The translations under genes were made by a program, and so were the position numbers. Positions 49,829 through 57,815 of a stretch of 64,000 bases of DNA are shown here, one piece after another (position 1 is the stretch's first letter; each line of letters opens with the position of its first letter). The notes beneath the pieces were generated by a model, which worked only from the letters and a program-made list of their open reading frames with translations, was not told where the DNA came from and searched no databases. Origin of the DNA: Streptomyces sp. C10-9-1. Its GTDB lineage: Bacteria; Actinomycetota; Actinomycetes; Streptomycetales; Streptomycetaceae. Location of the stretch: the NCBI RefSeq assembly GCF_024497955.1, contig NZ_JANHKP010000011.1, forward strand, positions 62,001 to 126,000, given 5' to 3'.

Positions 49829-49843
49829 TGAAAATGATTATCA
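49829..49843. promoter_or_regulatory. Zur-box-like palindrome in divergent promoter
   Basis: TGAAAATGATTATCA, an almost perfect match to the TGAAAATSATTTTCA Zur core, lies between the propeller gene (ATG 49807) and the binding-protein gene (ATG 49892). Overlapping -10-like hexamers occur in both directions: TATCAT on plus (49839-49844) and GATAAT on minus (49842-49837). One bound repressor would close both promoters. Confidence 0.82.
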
Positions 49844-49891
49844 TGTATGTTCGGGGCGTTCCAGTTTCCGAGGAAGAAACGGAGGGCGCCG

Positions 49892-50869
49892 ATGCTGTGC
49901 GCACCGTCGACGTTCGTTCGCAGTTGGCTCGCCGCGGTGGTGGCGGGTTCGGTCCTGGCCGGCTGCGGCTCGCCCGCGGAGGAGCCGGGGGCCGACCGGG
50001 CGCGGCCGAACCCGAGGGCCGAGGTCGCAGTCGAACCCATCGAGGAGGCGACGCGGTTGACCGACGTCAACGGCGTCAGGGTCTCCCTGGAGAAGCGGCC
50101 GGAGCGGATCGTCTGCCTGTTCGCGCTCTGCGACGACATCCTGACCGAACTCGGCATCGTGCCGACGGCGACCAACAGCGCACTGCTGGCCCACCCCGGC
50201 TTCCTCGGGGCGGAGCGTGCGGAGGAGGTCGCCGTCGTGCCCGGCGGATTCATCGCCCCGGAGGTGGAGGCGATCCTCTCCCACGACCCGGACCTCGTGA
50301 TCGGGCTGGGGGACACCCACGGCAAGCTGGCCCCCGCGCTGAAGGGCGCCACCACGTTCTGGGCCATGCAGCCCGAGACGTGGGAGGACAGCGTCGGCTA
50401 CCTGCGCGACACCGCGGCCCTCACCGGCCGCACCGCCGAGGGGGAGAAGGCCGAAAGGGCCTTCCGCTCCAAGCTCGCGGACGCGGAGAAGTCCCCGAGC
50501 GGCAAGACCGCCCTCATCATCTACGGCAGCGACGAGAACTTCGGGGTCGCGACTCCGGAAGCCGACGTGGCCGCCAGCCTGATGCCCGGGATAGCCGGGT
50601 ACCCGTGGAAGTCCCGCGGCGTGGAGGGCGCGTACAGCCTTGAGGAGATCCTCGCGCAGGGGGTCGACGTCCTGTTCGTCGAGACCATGAGCTTCGGCGG
50701 CGGGGACGGGAAGCTGTCGGAGAAGCTGGCGGGGAACCCCCTGTGGAGCACGATCCCGGCCGTCAGGAACGGCGCCGTCCACGAGGTGGACCCGGACGTG
50801 TGGGCCAAGGGGCGCGGTACCCGTTCGATGGGCATCGTCCTCGACGAGGCCACGGCCGCGCTGCGGTGA
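49892..50869 (+). CDS. Siderophore/chelate-binding lipoprotein of ABC importer
   Basis: A 325-residue lipoprotein, ATG 49892 after GGAGGG. Signal ends in lipobox VLAGC (Cys25). The mature part is a class III (FepB/BtuF-type, helical-backbone) substrate-binding protein: RPERIVCLFALCDDILTELG, LSHDPDLVIGLGDTHGKLAP, ALIIYGSDENFGVATPEADV, GVDVLFVETMSF and NPLWSTIPAVRNGAVHEVDP. This class binds metal chelates and corrinoids; Zn2+-only cluster A-I proteins look different and usually have a His loop, which is absent here. So it likely binds a metallophore complex. First gene of a four-gene overlapping importer operon under the Zur-like box. Confidence 0.9.
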   Translation: MLCAPSTFVRSWLAAVVAGSVLAGCGSPAEEPGADRARPNPRAEVAVEPIEEATRLTDVNGVRVSLEKRPERIVCLFALCDDILTELGIVPTATNSALLAHPGFLGAERAEEVAVVPGGFIAPEVEAILSHDPDLVIGLGDTHGKLAPALKGATTFWAMQPETWEDSVGYLRDTAALTGRTAEGEKAERAFRSKLADAEKSPSGKTALIIYGSDENFGVATPEADVAASLMPGIAGYPWKSRGVEGAYSLEEILAQGVDVLFVETMSFGGGDGKLSEKLAGNPLWSTIPAVRNGAVHEVDPDVWAKGRGTRSMGIVLDEATAALR

Positions 50870-51996
50870 GGGCGCCGTCCCCGCGACCCGAAGCGGCGGA
50901 CAGGGTCCGGCGGTCGCCGCCGCGGGCCCGGAGGCAGCCCCTCCTGGTGATCGGGGCGCTGATGGCCGCCTCGGTCTGCGCGCTGTGCCTCGGTACTCCC
51001 TACGTCCCACCGCACCGGATCGCCGCTGCGGTGCTGGACGGGGACGCCACGCTCGCCGGGATCGTCGTCACCGAACTCCGCGTCCCCCGGCTGGTGCTGG
51101 CGCTGCTCGCGGGATCCTGCCTGGGTGCCGCAGGGCTCGTGCTCCAGGAGGCGCTCCGCAATCCGCTGGCGGTGCCGGAGATGCTGGGCGTCTCCTCCGG
51201 GGCGGCGCTGGGCGTGGCGGCCCCCCTGGTCCTGGCCCTGTCGCTGCCCGCCGCGGTCGAGCCCCTGCTGGCCCTCTGCGGGGCCGGGCTGGGAGGGGGG
51301 CTGACGCTGCTCGCCGCCGGGCTCGGGCGCAGTCCGTCCGCGGTCCTGCTGACGGGGGCCGCGGTCGCCGCCGCGCTACAGGCCGCGCTGCTCGTCCTGA
51401 TGGTCATGGCGGACCAGCTCGACCTCCAGCTGATCTACCGCTACCTGCTGGGCTCCCTCTCCGCCCGGACGTGGGACGACGTCGAGGGGCTGTGGCCGTG
51501 GCTGCTCGCCGTGGTCCCGGCCCTGGTGCTCTGTGCGCCGGTGCTCTCGGTCATGCGGCTGGGCGACGAGGACGCCGAGGCGCTGGGCGTGCGCGTCCGG
51601 CGGGCCCGGCTGGCCGCGCTCGCCATCGCCGTCCTGCTGATCGCGCCGGTCACGGCCGTGTGCGGTCCCGTCGCGTGGGTGGGCTTCCTCGCCCCGCACC
51701 TGGCCCGCTGGTTCGACCCCGGTGGGGGAGCCGTGCGCCGGCTGCCGTGGGCCGCCGCCTGGGGTGCCGTCGTCGTGGCGGTCGCCGACGTCCCCGCCCG
51801 GCTGGCGCTGGCTCCCGTGGAGACCCCGGCCGGCGTCTGGACCGCTCTGCTGGGGGTTCCGGCCGGTGTCGCCCTGATGCGGTCGGGTCGTGGCGGCGGA
51901 GGCGGATCCGGCGGTCCGGTGCGTCGTGACGAGCCCGGGGCGCCCGGCGTCCTGCCGTGTCCCGCGAAGGCGACCGGAACGGAGGACGCACGGTGA
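50866..51996 (+). CDS. FecCD-family ABC importer permease, subunit 1
   Basis: A 376-residue membrane protein, GTG overlapping the preceding stop (GTGA). Family signatures of FecCD/BtuC permeases: LRVPRLVLALLAGSCLGAAG, LVLQEALRNPLAVPEMLGVS, SGAALGVAAPLVLAL and the EAA-like loop region GPVAWVGFLAPHLARWFDP. About ten helices are expected. The Gly/Arg-rich C-terminal tail (about 335-376) is unusual in length. With the second permease it forms a heterodimeric channel for the chelate. Confidence 0.93.
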   Translation: MRAPSPRPEAADRVRRSPPRARRQPLLVIGALMAASVCALCLGTPYVPPHRIAAAVLDGDATLAGIVVTELRVPRLVLALLAGSCLGAAGLVLQEALRNPLAVPEMLGVSSGAALGVAAPLVLALSLPAAVEPLLALCGAGLGGGLTLLAAGLGRSPSAVLLTGAAVAAALQAALLVLMVMADQLDLQLIYRYLLGSLSARTWDDVEGLWPWLLAVVPALVLCAPVLSVMRLGDEDAEALGVRVRRARLAALAIAVLLIAPVTAVCGPVAWVGFLAPHLARWFDPGGGAVRRLPWAAAWGAVVVAVADVPARLALAPVETPAGVWTALLGVPAGVALMRSGRGGGGGSGGPVRRDEPGAPGVLPCPAKATGTEDAR

Positions 51997-53000
51997 ACCG
52001 GCGTTTCGCCGCCCTCCTCGTCGCGGTCGTCGTGTGCGCGGGAGTGGAACTGACGGCCGGACGGGGCATGTCGCCGCATGCGGTGTGGGACGTGCTGGGT
52101 GGCGGTGGTGGCATGACGGAACGGCACATCCTCTGGCAGCTGCGGCTGCCCAGAACGCTGGTGGCGCTGGGCGCCGGGGCGTCCCTGGCCGTGGCCGGGC
52201 TGGTCCTGCAGTCCGCCCTGCGCAATCCGCTGGCCGGGCCCGAGGTGACGGGGGTGACCCCCGGAGCGGTCCTCGGGGCTGTCACCGCGACAGCCCTGGG
52301 CCTCGCGGGGTGGGAGTCGCCGATGGCCGTGGTCCTCGCCGCGTGCGCGGGCGGGTGCTCCGGGGCGCTGCTGCTGTGGCTGCTCGCCGGCCGCACCGGC
52401 GGCGATCCGGCCCAGACCGCCGTTCACGGAGTCCTCGTGTCGGCGGTGCTCGGCGGACTCACCGCCATGGTGCTGCTCGTGGAGCCCGGCGAGCTCGGCA
52501 GCGTCGTGCAGTGGCTGGTCGGCACCACCGAGGGGAGGGTCTGGGAGCACTGGCACCTCCTCTGGCCATGGGCGCTTGCCTGGGGGGCGGCGGCGTGGCT
52601 CCTCGCGGCCCCGCTGACGCTGCTGCGCTGCGGTGACGAGATCGCCGAAGCCGCAGGGCTCGCCGCCCGGCCGGCCCGCACCCTCGCCCTGCTGTGCGCG
52701 GTCGCGCTGACGGCGGGGGCGGTGGCCGCCGTCGGGGCGCTCGGCTTCGTGGGGCTGCTCGTCCCGCACCTGGCCACGGCTCTCTTCGGGGCGGACCTGC
52801 GGGCCGCTCTGCCCGGGGCCGCGCTGCTGGGAGCGGTCGTCGTCTGCGGGGCGGACGCGGCGGCCCAGCTGTCCTCCCGGCTGCTGCCGCGGGTGCTGGA
52901 CACCGACCGGATCACGCTGCCGGTCGGCGCTCTCACCGCCTGTCTCGGCGCCGTCCTGCTGCTGGCCGTCGTGCGCCGAGCGCCGGGCCGAACCTTCTGA
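51993..53000 (+). CDS. FecCD-family ABC importer permease, subunit 2
   Basis: A 335-residue membrane protein, GTG overlapping the preceding stop, with GGAGGA upstream. Shows LRLPRTLVALGAGASLAVAG, LVLQSALRNPLAGPEVTGVT, DEIAEAAGLAARPARTLALL and ALGFVGLLVPHLATALFGAD, the conserved regions of siderophore permeases. Closely matched to the preceding subunit in length and topology, so the pair is probably obligate. Confidence 0.93.
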   Translation: MNRRFAALLVAVVVCAGVELTAGRGMSPHAVWDVLGGGGGMTERHILWQLRLPRTLVALGAGASLAVAGLVLQSALRNPLAGPEVTGVTPGAVLGAVTATALGLAGWESPMAVVLAACAGGCSGALLLWLLAGRTGGDPAQTAVHGVLVSAVLGGLTAMVLLVEPGELGSVVQWLVGTTEGRVWEHWHLLWPWALAWGAAAWLLAAPLTLLRCGDEIAEAAGLAARPARTLALLCAVALTAGAVAAVGALGFVGLLVPHLATALFGADLRAALPGAALLGAVVVCGADAAAQLSSRLLPRVLDTDRITLPVGALTACLGAVLLLAVVRRAPGRTF

Positions 53001-53018
53001 ATCGACGGAGGACAGAGC

Positions 53019-53840
53019 ATGACCGACTCCATGGGGATAGAGGTCCAGGGGGTTCGCTTCGGCTACCCCGCACGGCCCGTGCTGAGGGGTGTCGACCTGA
53101 GCGTCGGGCCGGGCGAGCTGACCGCACTCGTCGGTCTGAACGGGTGCGGCAAGTCGACCCTGCTGCGCCTGGCCGCCGGGCTGCTGCGGCCCGACCGGGG
53201 GCGGGTGCTGCTCGGCGGCGACGACCTCGCCGGGCTCTCCCGGCGCGCCACGGCGGCCAGGGTGGCGCTGCTGCACCAGGCGGCGACCCCGGTACCGGGT
53301 ATGACGGTCCGGCACCTGGTGCGGCAGGGGCGGTACGCGGCCCGCGGCCCGCTGGGCATGCTGCGCGAGGGCGACGATGCGGTCGTGCGCCGGGCGCTGC
53401 GCGACGTCGGGGTCGGGCACTGGGCCGACCGGGACGTCGACGCGCTGTCCGGCGGCGAACGGCAGCGGGTGCGGCTGGCGATGGCGCTCGCCCAGGACAC
53501 CCGCGTCCTGCTGCTCGACGAGCCGACCACCTATCTGGACCTGCACCACCAGCTCGACGTGCTGCGGACGGTGGTGCGCCTGCGCGAGGAGCGCGGACTC
53601 ACGGTGGTGATGGTGCTGCACGACCTTGCGCACGCCGCCCGTTTCGCCGAGCGGATCGTCGCCCTGCGCGAAGGCACCGTGGTGGCGGACGGATCGCCGA
53701 AGGAGGTCGTCACGCCCGGCCTGCTGGCCGACGTGCTGAAGGTGGCCGGCCGCGTCGGTGCGGACCCCGAGCGTGGCTGGCCGGTGTGTTACCCGGATCA
53801 CCCCCTCCCCGAACTAGAAAATGAAAACCAGTTCCATTAG
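53019..53840 (+). CDS. ABC importer ATPase, FepC type
   Basis: A 273-residue ATPase. Walker A GLNGCGKST near 41-49, Q-loop LLHQAATPVPGMTVRHLVRQ, signature LSGGERQRVRLAMALAQDTR, Walker B VLLLDEPTTYLDLHHQLDVL and H-loop VLHDLAHAARFAE. The domain order and DLHHQLDVL are typical of FecE/FepC importers. The last seven codons (EN-EN-QFH) are AT-rich and coincide with a Zur-box-like site at 53821-53837, so the downstream operon's operator is built into this gene's 3' end. Confidence 0.95.
   Translation: MTDSMGIEVQGVRFGYPARPVLRGVDLSVGPGELTALVGLNGCGKSTLLRLAAGLLRPDRGRVLLGGDDLAGLSRRATAARVALLHQAATPVPGMTVRHLVRQGRYAARGPLGMLREGDDAVVRRALRDVGVGHWADRDVDALSGGERQRVRLAMALAQDTRVLLLDEPTTYLDLHHQLDVLRTVVRLREERGLTVVMVLHDLAHAARFAERIVALREGTVVADGSPKEVVTPGLLADVLKVAGRVGADPERGWPVCYPDHPLPELENENQFH
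53821..53837. promoter_or_regulatory. Zur-box-like site inside the 3' end of the ATPase gene
   Basis: ATGAAAACCAGTTCCAT matches 14 of 17 positions of the Streptomyces Zur core ATGAAAATCATTTTCAT; the three differences are single C or G substitutions. It overlaps the last codons of the ATPase gene and lies 62 bases before the precursor-peptide ATG, so it can regulate the RiPP operon independently. Confidence 0.65.
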
Positions 53841-53846
53841 TGTTCG

Positions 53847-53867
53847 GTTCGGGGCGCTCACCCGAAC
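53847..53867 (+). promoter_or_regulatory. Short hairpin in leader of precursor-peptide gene
   Basis: GTTCGGG (53847-53853) pairs with CCCGAAC (53861-53867) around a 7-base loop; GGGGCG/CGCCCC offers an alternative pairing. It sits between the Zur-like site and the ribosome site and may stabilise or attenuate the transcript. Confidence 0.4.
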
Positions 53868-53898
53868 GCCCCATCTCCCTTACGAACAAGGAGAGTTC

Positions 53899-54012
53899 AT
53901 GGACAACGAGCAGATCTTCACTCCGATCGCCGACCCGGGCCAGCTGGCACACGCCTCGGCCACCCACTCCAACGCCCTCGTCGAGAACCCCTTCGAGGAC
54001 ACCGAGGAGTAA
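53899..54012 (+). CDS. RiPP precursor peptide, 37 residues, Cys-free
   Basis: ATG 53899 with AAGGAGAG at ideal spacing. The peptide has an acidic N-terminal part (MDNEQIFTPIADPGQLA) that would be the leader, and a C-terminal part with Ser/Thr interleaved with His (HASATHSNALVENP, then FEDTEE). There are no cysteines, so YcaO chemistry would act on Ser20, Thr22 and Ser24 (oxazolines/oxazoles); Ser24 follows His23, so cyclisation there would give an imidazolyl-oxazoline, a good metal-binding pair. A longer 63-residue frame from ATG 53821 is rejected because that ATG lies in the regulatory site and lacks a ribosome site. It is immediately followed by the modification genes. Confidence 0.72.
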   Translation: MDNEQIFTPIADPGQLAHASATHSNALVENPFEDTEE

Positions 54013-54106
54013 GCGAGGGCCCCACGCCCTCGACCGTGGGCCCGCCCGTCGCCTGGCGGGCGGGCCCACGCCCGTATCCAGCCCCACTTCCGTCAGGAGG
54101 ACCGCC

Positions 54107-54961
54107 GTGTCCCGCAGCCGGCTCGTACCCGGTGTCGACGTCGTCGCCGTGCCCGGGCGGGGTCTCGCCGTCCGCACCGCCGCCGGGGAGTACCTCCGCG
54201 TCAGGACACCCGAGGCGCACCAGGAGACCCTGCTCTCCGTACTGACCGGGGCGGACCCCGCCCCGCCGGACGGCGAGGTGCACCGCGTCGCGGCGGCCTT
54301 CGAGGCTGCGGGCTACCTGGCGGCCGAGTCGCGGCCCCCGCAGTGGCCCGCGGAGCGTCGGGACGTCCGCCTCCTCGGCGACCCGGTGCTGACCCGCCCG
54401 CTGGCCGCGCAGCTGGCCGCCCTGGGAGCCGAGCCCCGGACCGCACCGGCCGGGACCGACCCCGCCGCGTCGCCGCCGGAGATCGAGGACCTGCTCGACG
54501 GAGACCCCGCCGCCGTCGTGTGGTGCCTGGACGGCCCCGTACCCGACGGCCTCTGGGCAGCCGCCGACAGGCTCCCCGAGCACGGAGTCGCCTGGCTTCG
54601 CTGCCACCGTGAAGGGTGGCAGGCCTACGTCGAGCCCCTCGCCGCCGCCCCCGGAGACGTCACCGCGGCCCACGTCCGGGCACGCCGACTCGCCGCCACC
54701 CCCGCCCACCGCGAACTGGCCGCCTACTGGAGCGGCCCCCGTGCGTCGGGTGCGCCGGTCCGCCTCACGGTTCCCGCCGCCGCGCTGCTCGCCGCCCTGC
54801 TGGCCGACGACCTCGGCCGGTGGGCCACCGACACCGCCGACCCGGCCGGGTTCCCGGCACGGCGCCGGCTCCGGCACGTGGACCTGCGGACGCTGACCGT
54901 CACCGAGCACCCTGTCCTTCCGGTGCCCGTCGTCGCGTCGATACCGGGGCAGGACGGATGA
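54107..54961 (+). CDS. E1-like/leader-peptide-binding protein of azoline RiPP pathway
   Basis: A 284-residue protein, GTG 54107 with AGGAGG six bases upstream. The N-terminal 80 residues (SRLVPGVDVVAVPGRGLAVR, then LLSVLTGADPAPPDGEVHRV) resemble the winged-helix precursor-recognition element of TOMM partner proteins. The rest follows the Ocin-ThiF/E1-like pattern (VRLLGDPVLTRPLAAQLAAL; HGVAWLRCHREGWQAYVEPL; a late RLRHVDLRTLTVTEHPVLPV). The usual Cys4 zinc site of such E1-like proteins is absent (only two Cys in the protein), which would spare zinc. Expected role: bind the leader and present the core to YcaO. Assignment is by pattern and context, so less secure than its neighbours. Confidence 0.72.
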   Translation: MSRSRLVPGVDVVAVPGRGLAVRTAAGEYLRVRTPEAHQETLLSVLTGADPAPPDGEVHRVAAAFEAAGYLAAESRPPQWPAERRDVRLLGDPVLTRPLAAQLAALGAEPRTAPAGTDPAASPPEIEDLLDGDPAAVVWCLDGPVPDGLWAAADRLPEHGVAWLRCHREGWQAYVEPLAAAPGDVTAAHVRARRLAATPAHRELAAYWSGPRASGAPVRLTVPAAALLAALLADDLGRWATDTADPAGFPARRRLRHVDLRTLTVTEHPVLPVPVVASIPGQDG

Positions 54962-56439
54962 CGTCGTTCCCCGCGACGGTCGGCGGCCTCGCCACGGAGG
55001 TGCGCCTCCCCGCCGGCGCCGGCCCCTTCCCCGCCGTCCTCATCCGTACCCCGTACGACCGCGCCCGGCACCGGGCCGAGGCGGAGGGCTGGGCCCGGTG
55101 CGGGTTCGCCGCCGTCGTCCAGGACGTCCGGGGCCGCTTCGCCTCACCGGGAGCATGGCACCCGTACCGGAACGAGGCCGCCGACGGGGCGGCGGCGGCC
55201 CGGTGGATCCGGCGACAGCCCTGGAACGACGGGCGGTTCGTCGCCGCCGGTGCCTCCTACGCCGCCCACTGCGCCCTCGTCCTCGCCCTCGAAGCGCTCC
55301 CGGAGGCCCGACCGGACGCCGTGATCGCCGCCGTGCCCGCGCTCGGGGCGGCCGAGACCGCGCGCGAACCCTCCGGCGTGGAAAGGCTGCTGGCCCGTGC
55401 CGGATGGTGGGCCGCCCACGGCGACCGGCCGGACTCCGACGAGGCGGCACTGGACAGAGCCCTCGCCGCGGATCCCGGCCTGCTCACCCACCTGCCCCTC
55501 ACCGGCCTCCCCGAGCGGATCGGCCGGGACCTGCCCTCCTGGACGGGCCTGTGGCGCCACCGGGAGCGCGGCCGGCTCTCCTCGCGCGCGCCGCACGCCG
55601 GCATGCCCTTGCTCGCCGTCGGCGGCCACCACGACCACTTCACCGAGGACACCGTCGCCCTCTGGCGCACGTGGGGCGGCCCCTCGGCCCGCCTCCTCCT
55701 CGGCCCCTGGGGGCACGGCCTCGTCGCCGCGCCCGGGGCCGACGCCGGACCATCCCACCGGGTCGCCCTCGGCGCGCTGTACGCGCGCTGGGCACGTCGC
55801 GCCCTGACCCGTGACCTGGCCCCCGGCCGCCACGGCGCACTGGCGCTGGGCGGCGGCGACCTGTGGCTGCCGGCGGGCACCGAAGGCGAACCGCGCAGGC
55901 TGCGGCCGCGGCTGCTGCACGGCACCGCCTTCACCGCCGACCCCGACCGGCCCGTCCGCTCCGACGGCCTCACCGTACCCACCGGGGGAGCCCCCGACCG
56001 CTGCGTGCTGGCCACGCCGCCGCTCCCGCGCCCGCTCGACGCCGTCGGGCCGGTGCGGATACGCCTGCGGGCCACGGCCGACACCCCGTCCGCCGACTGG
56101 GCCGCCCGCCTCGTCGCCCTCCCACCGGACGCCCCCGCCGAGCGGCTGGCCGTCGGGGTCCTGCGGCGCGGGGAAACGGACGACCGCCGGGCGGAGTTCA
56201 CCGTCGAACTGGGTCGGCTTGCGCGCCGGCTCCGGGCCGGCACGCGGCTGCGGCTTGAGATCGCCGGCCACCACTTCCCGGCCCACGCCCGCAACCCCCA
56301 CACGGGGGACGACCCGGTCACGGCCGACCGGCTGCTCGCCTCCCGGCGGGACGTCGACCCGGCGAGCGTGACGCTGACCCTGCACGTCCTCACCGCCCGC
56401 CCCACTTCCACCGACCCTGCCAAGGAGCTCCTGCGATGA
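54958..56439 (+). CDS. S15/CocE-NonD family alpha/beta-hydrolase
   Basis: A 493-residue cytoplasmic hydrolase starting at ATG 54958, overlapping the E1-like stop (ATGA). N-terminal alpha/beta-hydrolase fold: LPAGAGPFPAVLIRTPYDRA, then GFAAVVQDVRGRFASPGAWH, nucleophile elbow GASYAAHCA (Ser in G-x-S-Y-A instead of the common GSYGG), Asp in VGGHHDHFTED, His in GPWGHGLVA. The C-terminal jelly-roll domain (about 340-490; RIRLRATADTPSADWAARLV, GTRLRLEIAGHHFPAHARNP) is the X-Pro dipeptidyl-peptidase/cocaine-esterase-type module. It has no signal peptide. In this operon it could cut the leader or trim the peptide at X-Pro sites (TP, DP, NP occur in the precursor); alternatively it hydrolyses an ester or amide. 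Confidence 0.88.
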   Translation: MTSFPATVGGLATEVRLPAGAGPFPAVLIRTPYDRARHRAEAEGWARCGFAAVVQDVRGRFASPGAWHPYRNEAADGAAAARWIRRQPWNDGRFVAAGASYAAHCALVLALEALPEARPDAVIAAVPALGAAETAREPSGVERLLARAGWWAAHGDRPDSDEAALDRALAADPGLLTHLPLTGLPERIGRDLPSWTGLWRHRERGRLSSRAPHAGMPLLAVGGHHDHFTEDTVALWRTWGGPSARLLLGPWGHGLVAAPGADAGPSHRVALGALYARWARRALTRDLAPGRHGALALGGGDLWLPAGTEGEPRRLRPRLLHGTAFTADPDRPVRSDGLTVPTGGAPDRCVLATPPLPRPLDAVGPVRIRLRATADTPSADWAARLVALPPDAPAERLAVGVLRRGETDDRRAEFTVELGRLARRLRAGTRLRLEIAGHHFPAHARNPHTGDDPVTADRLLASRRDVDPASVTLTLHVLTARPTSTDPAKELLR

Positions 56440-57815
56440 CGGCGCTGCCGCCGGAAGCACTCGTCGACCCCGTCTGCGGCATCGTCCGCGCCGTCGGGCC
56501 CGTCGACCACCCCGCGGGCGCCCCGCCCCGCTACACGGCGTTCACCGCCGAGGTGTCCGACGCCCGCCGGCTCGGCCTGTGGCCCGCCGACCGTGTCTCC
56601 CTCGGTACCTCCTTCGGCGACCCGGAGCAGGCCCGGGTGGCCGCGATAGCCGAGGGGGTCGAGCGGTACTGCGGAAACCGCGTGCCGCCGGCCGGCCACC
56701 CCGACGCCCCGCTGCGCGCCACCGCCGCCGAGCTGGAGGCGAGGGGCCTGCGGCTCTACGGCCCCGACGACCTGCCCTCGTACGCGACGTGGCAGTACGG
56801 CCGGGACGGGTTCCCCTACCGGCGCCTCACCGCCGACACCCCGTCCCTGTGGACGCGGGGCACCGAGCACCTGCCCGGCGGTGGCACCACGGAGGTCCGG
56901 GCACCCGTCGCCCTCACCCACCTCAACTGGCGCCAGGGCGATCTGCGCGACCTGCCGCGCACCCACCACCTCAACTACGCCGGAATAGCCACCGGCCGGG
57001 GCTTCGAGGACGCCGTCGAACGCGGCCTGCTGGAGACCGTCGAGCGCGACGCCCTGGAACTGTGGTGGCACCTCGACGGACCCACCCGCGGCATCGACCC
57101 GGCCAGCGTTCCCGGCCTCACGGACGACCTCGCCGGAACCGCGCTCGACGTCCACCTCGTCGAGATGCCCTCCGAGTTCGCCCCGTGCGTGGCCGCGCTC
57201 GTGCACGACCCCCGGAGCGGTCTCCACGCCGCCGGCTTCGCCTGCAAGTACGACCCGGCCGAAGCCGCCCGCAAGGCGGTCCTCGAAGCAGTCCACACCT
57301 GGATCTTCACCCAGGGCCTGACCGGCCCCGACGGCTGGGTCTTCCAGGCCGTCGAGGCCGGCCTCCTCGCCCGCGGCCTCTACCTGGAGCACCGCGCCGA
57401 CGGCCGGTACCTCGACGCGTGCGGCGAGCAGTTCGCACACGTACGGGACCTGGGCGCGCACCCGCAGGTGTGGCTCGACGAACGGATGGCGGCCGAGGCC
57501 CGCCGGTTCACCGCCCCGGCCCACGGGACGGTGCCCGTCGACGCGGTCGGGCCGGGCAGCCGGGAGCGGCTGGAGAAGGCGCTGCACGCGGGCGGCCACC
57601 GCCTCATGACCTTCGACCTCACCACCGAGGACGTGGCCGAGACGACCCTGCGGGTGGCGCGGGTCCTCGTGTCCGGCCTTCTTCCGAACGCCCCCGCCGC
57701 CTTCGGCTACTTCGGCTGCCCGCGGCTCGCCGAGGCCGCCGTGCGACGGGGCTGGCGCACGACCGCACCACACGCGCCCGAGGATTTCACCCTGGCGCCT
57801 CCGCCGCACATGTGA
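56436..57815 (+). CDS. YcaO-domain cyclodehydratase
   Basis: A 459-residue enzyme with ATG overlapping the hydrolase stop (ATGA). YcaO ATP/Mg-binding landmarks: RVAAIAEGVERYCGNRVPPA near 67-86, then EDAVERGLLETVERDALELW near 191-210, and AARKAVLEAVHTWIF near 280. The C-terminus ends in LAPPPHM, a Pro-rich tail like the PxPxP ending of azoline-forming YcaOs. These enzymes use ATP to convert Cys, Ser or Thr to azolines with a leader-binding partner protein (here the 54.1-kb gene product). The precursor has only Ser and Thr, so oxazolines are predicted. Confidence 0.94.
   Translation: MTALPPEALVDPVCGIVRAVGPVDHPAGAPPRYTAFTAEVSDARRLGLWPADRVSLGTSFGDPEQARVAAIAEGVERYCGNRVPPAGHPDAPLRATAAELEARGLRLYGPDDLPSYATWQYGRDGFPYRRLTADTPSLWTRGTEHLPGGGTTEVRAPVALTHLNWRQGDLRDLPRTHHLNYAGIATGRGFEDAVERGLLETVERDALELWWHLDGPTRGIDPASVPGLTDDLAGTALDVHLVEMPSEFAPCVAALVHDPRSGLHAAGFACKYDPAEAARKAVLEAVHTWIFTQGLTGPDGWVFQAVEAGLLARGLYLEHRADGRYLDACGEQFAHVRDLGAHPQVWLDERMAAEARRFTAPAHGTVPVDAVGPGSRERLEKALHAGGHRLMTFDLTTEDVAETTLRVARVLVSGLLPNAPAAFGYFGCPRLAEAAVRRGWRTTAPHAPEDFTLAPPPHM

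Noticed and set aside
49829..49843. Reading the site as an iron (DmdR/Fur-type) box
   Set aside because: Streptomyces iron boxes follow TTAGGTTAGGCTCACCTAA-like sequence; this one fits the Zur core much better, and the L32/COG0523 pair nearby is zinc-specific.
49892..50869. Calling the binding protein a simple Zn2+ (ZnuA-type) receptor
   Set aside because: It lacks the His-rich loop and the cluster A-I pattern and is encoded with FecCD permeases, which import chelates.
53821..54012. A longer 63-residue version of the precursor peptide starting at ATG 53821
   Set aside because: That ATG is inside the ATPase gene and the Zur-like site, has no ribosome site, and the internal ATG 53899 has an ideal AAGGAGAG.
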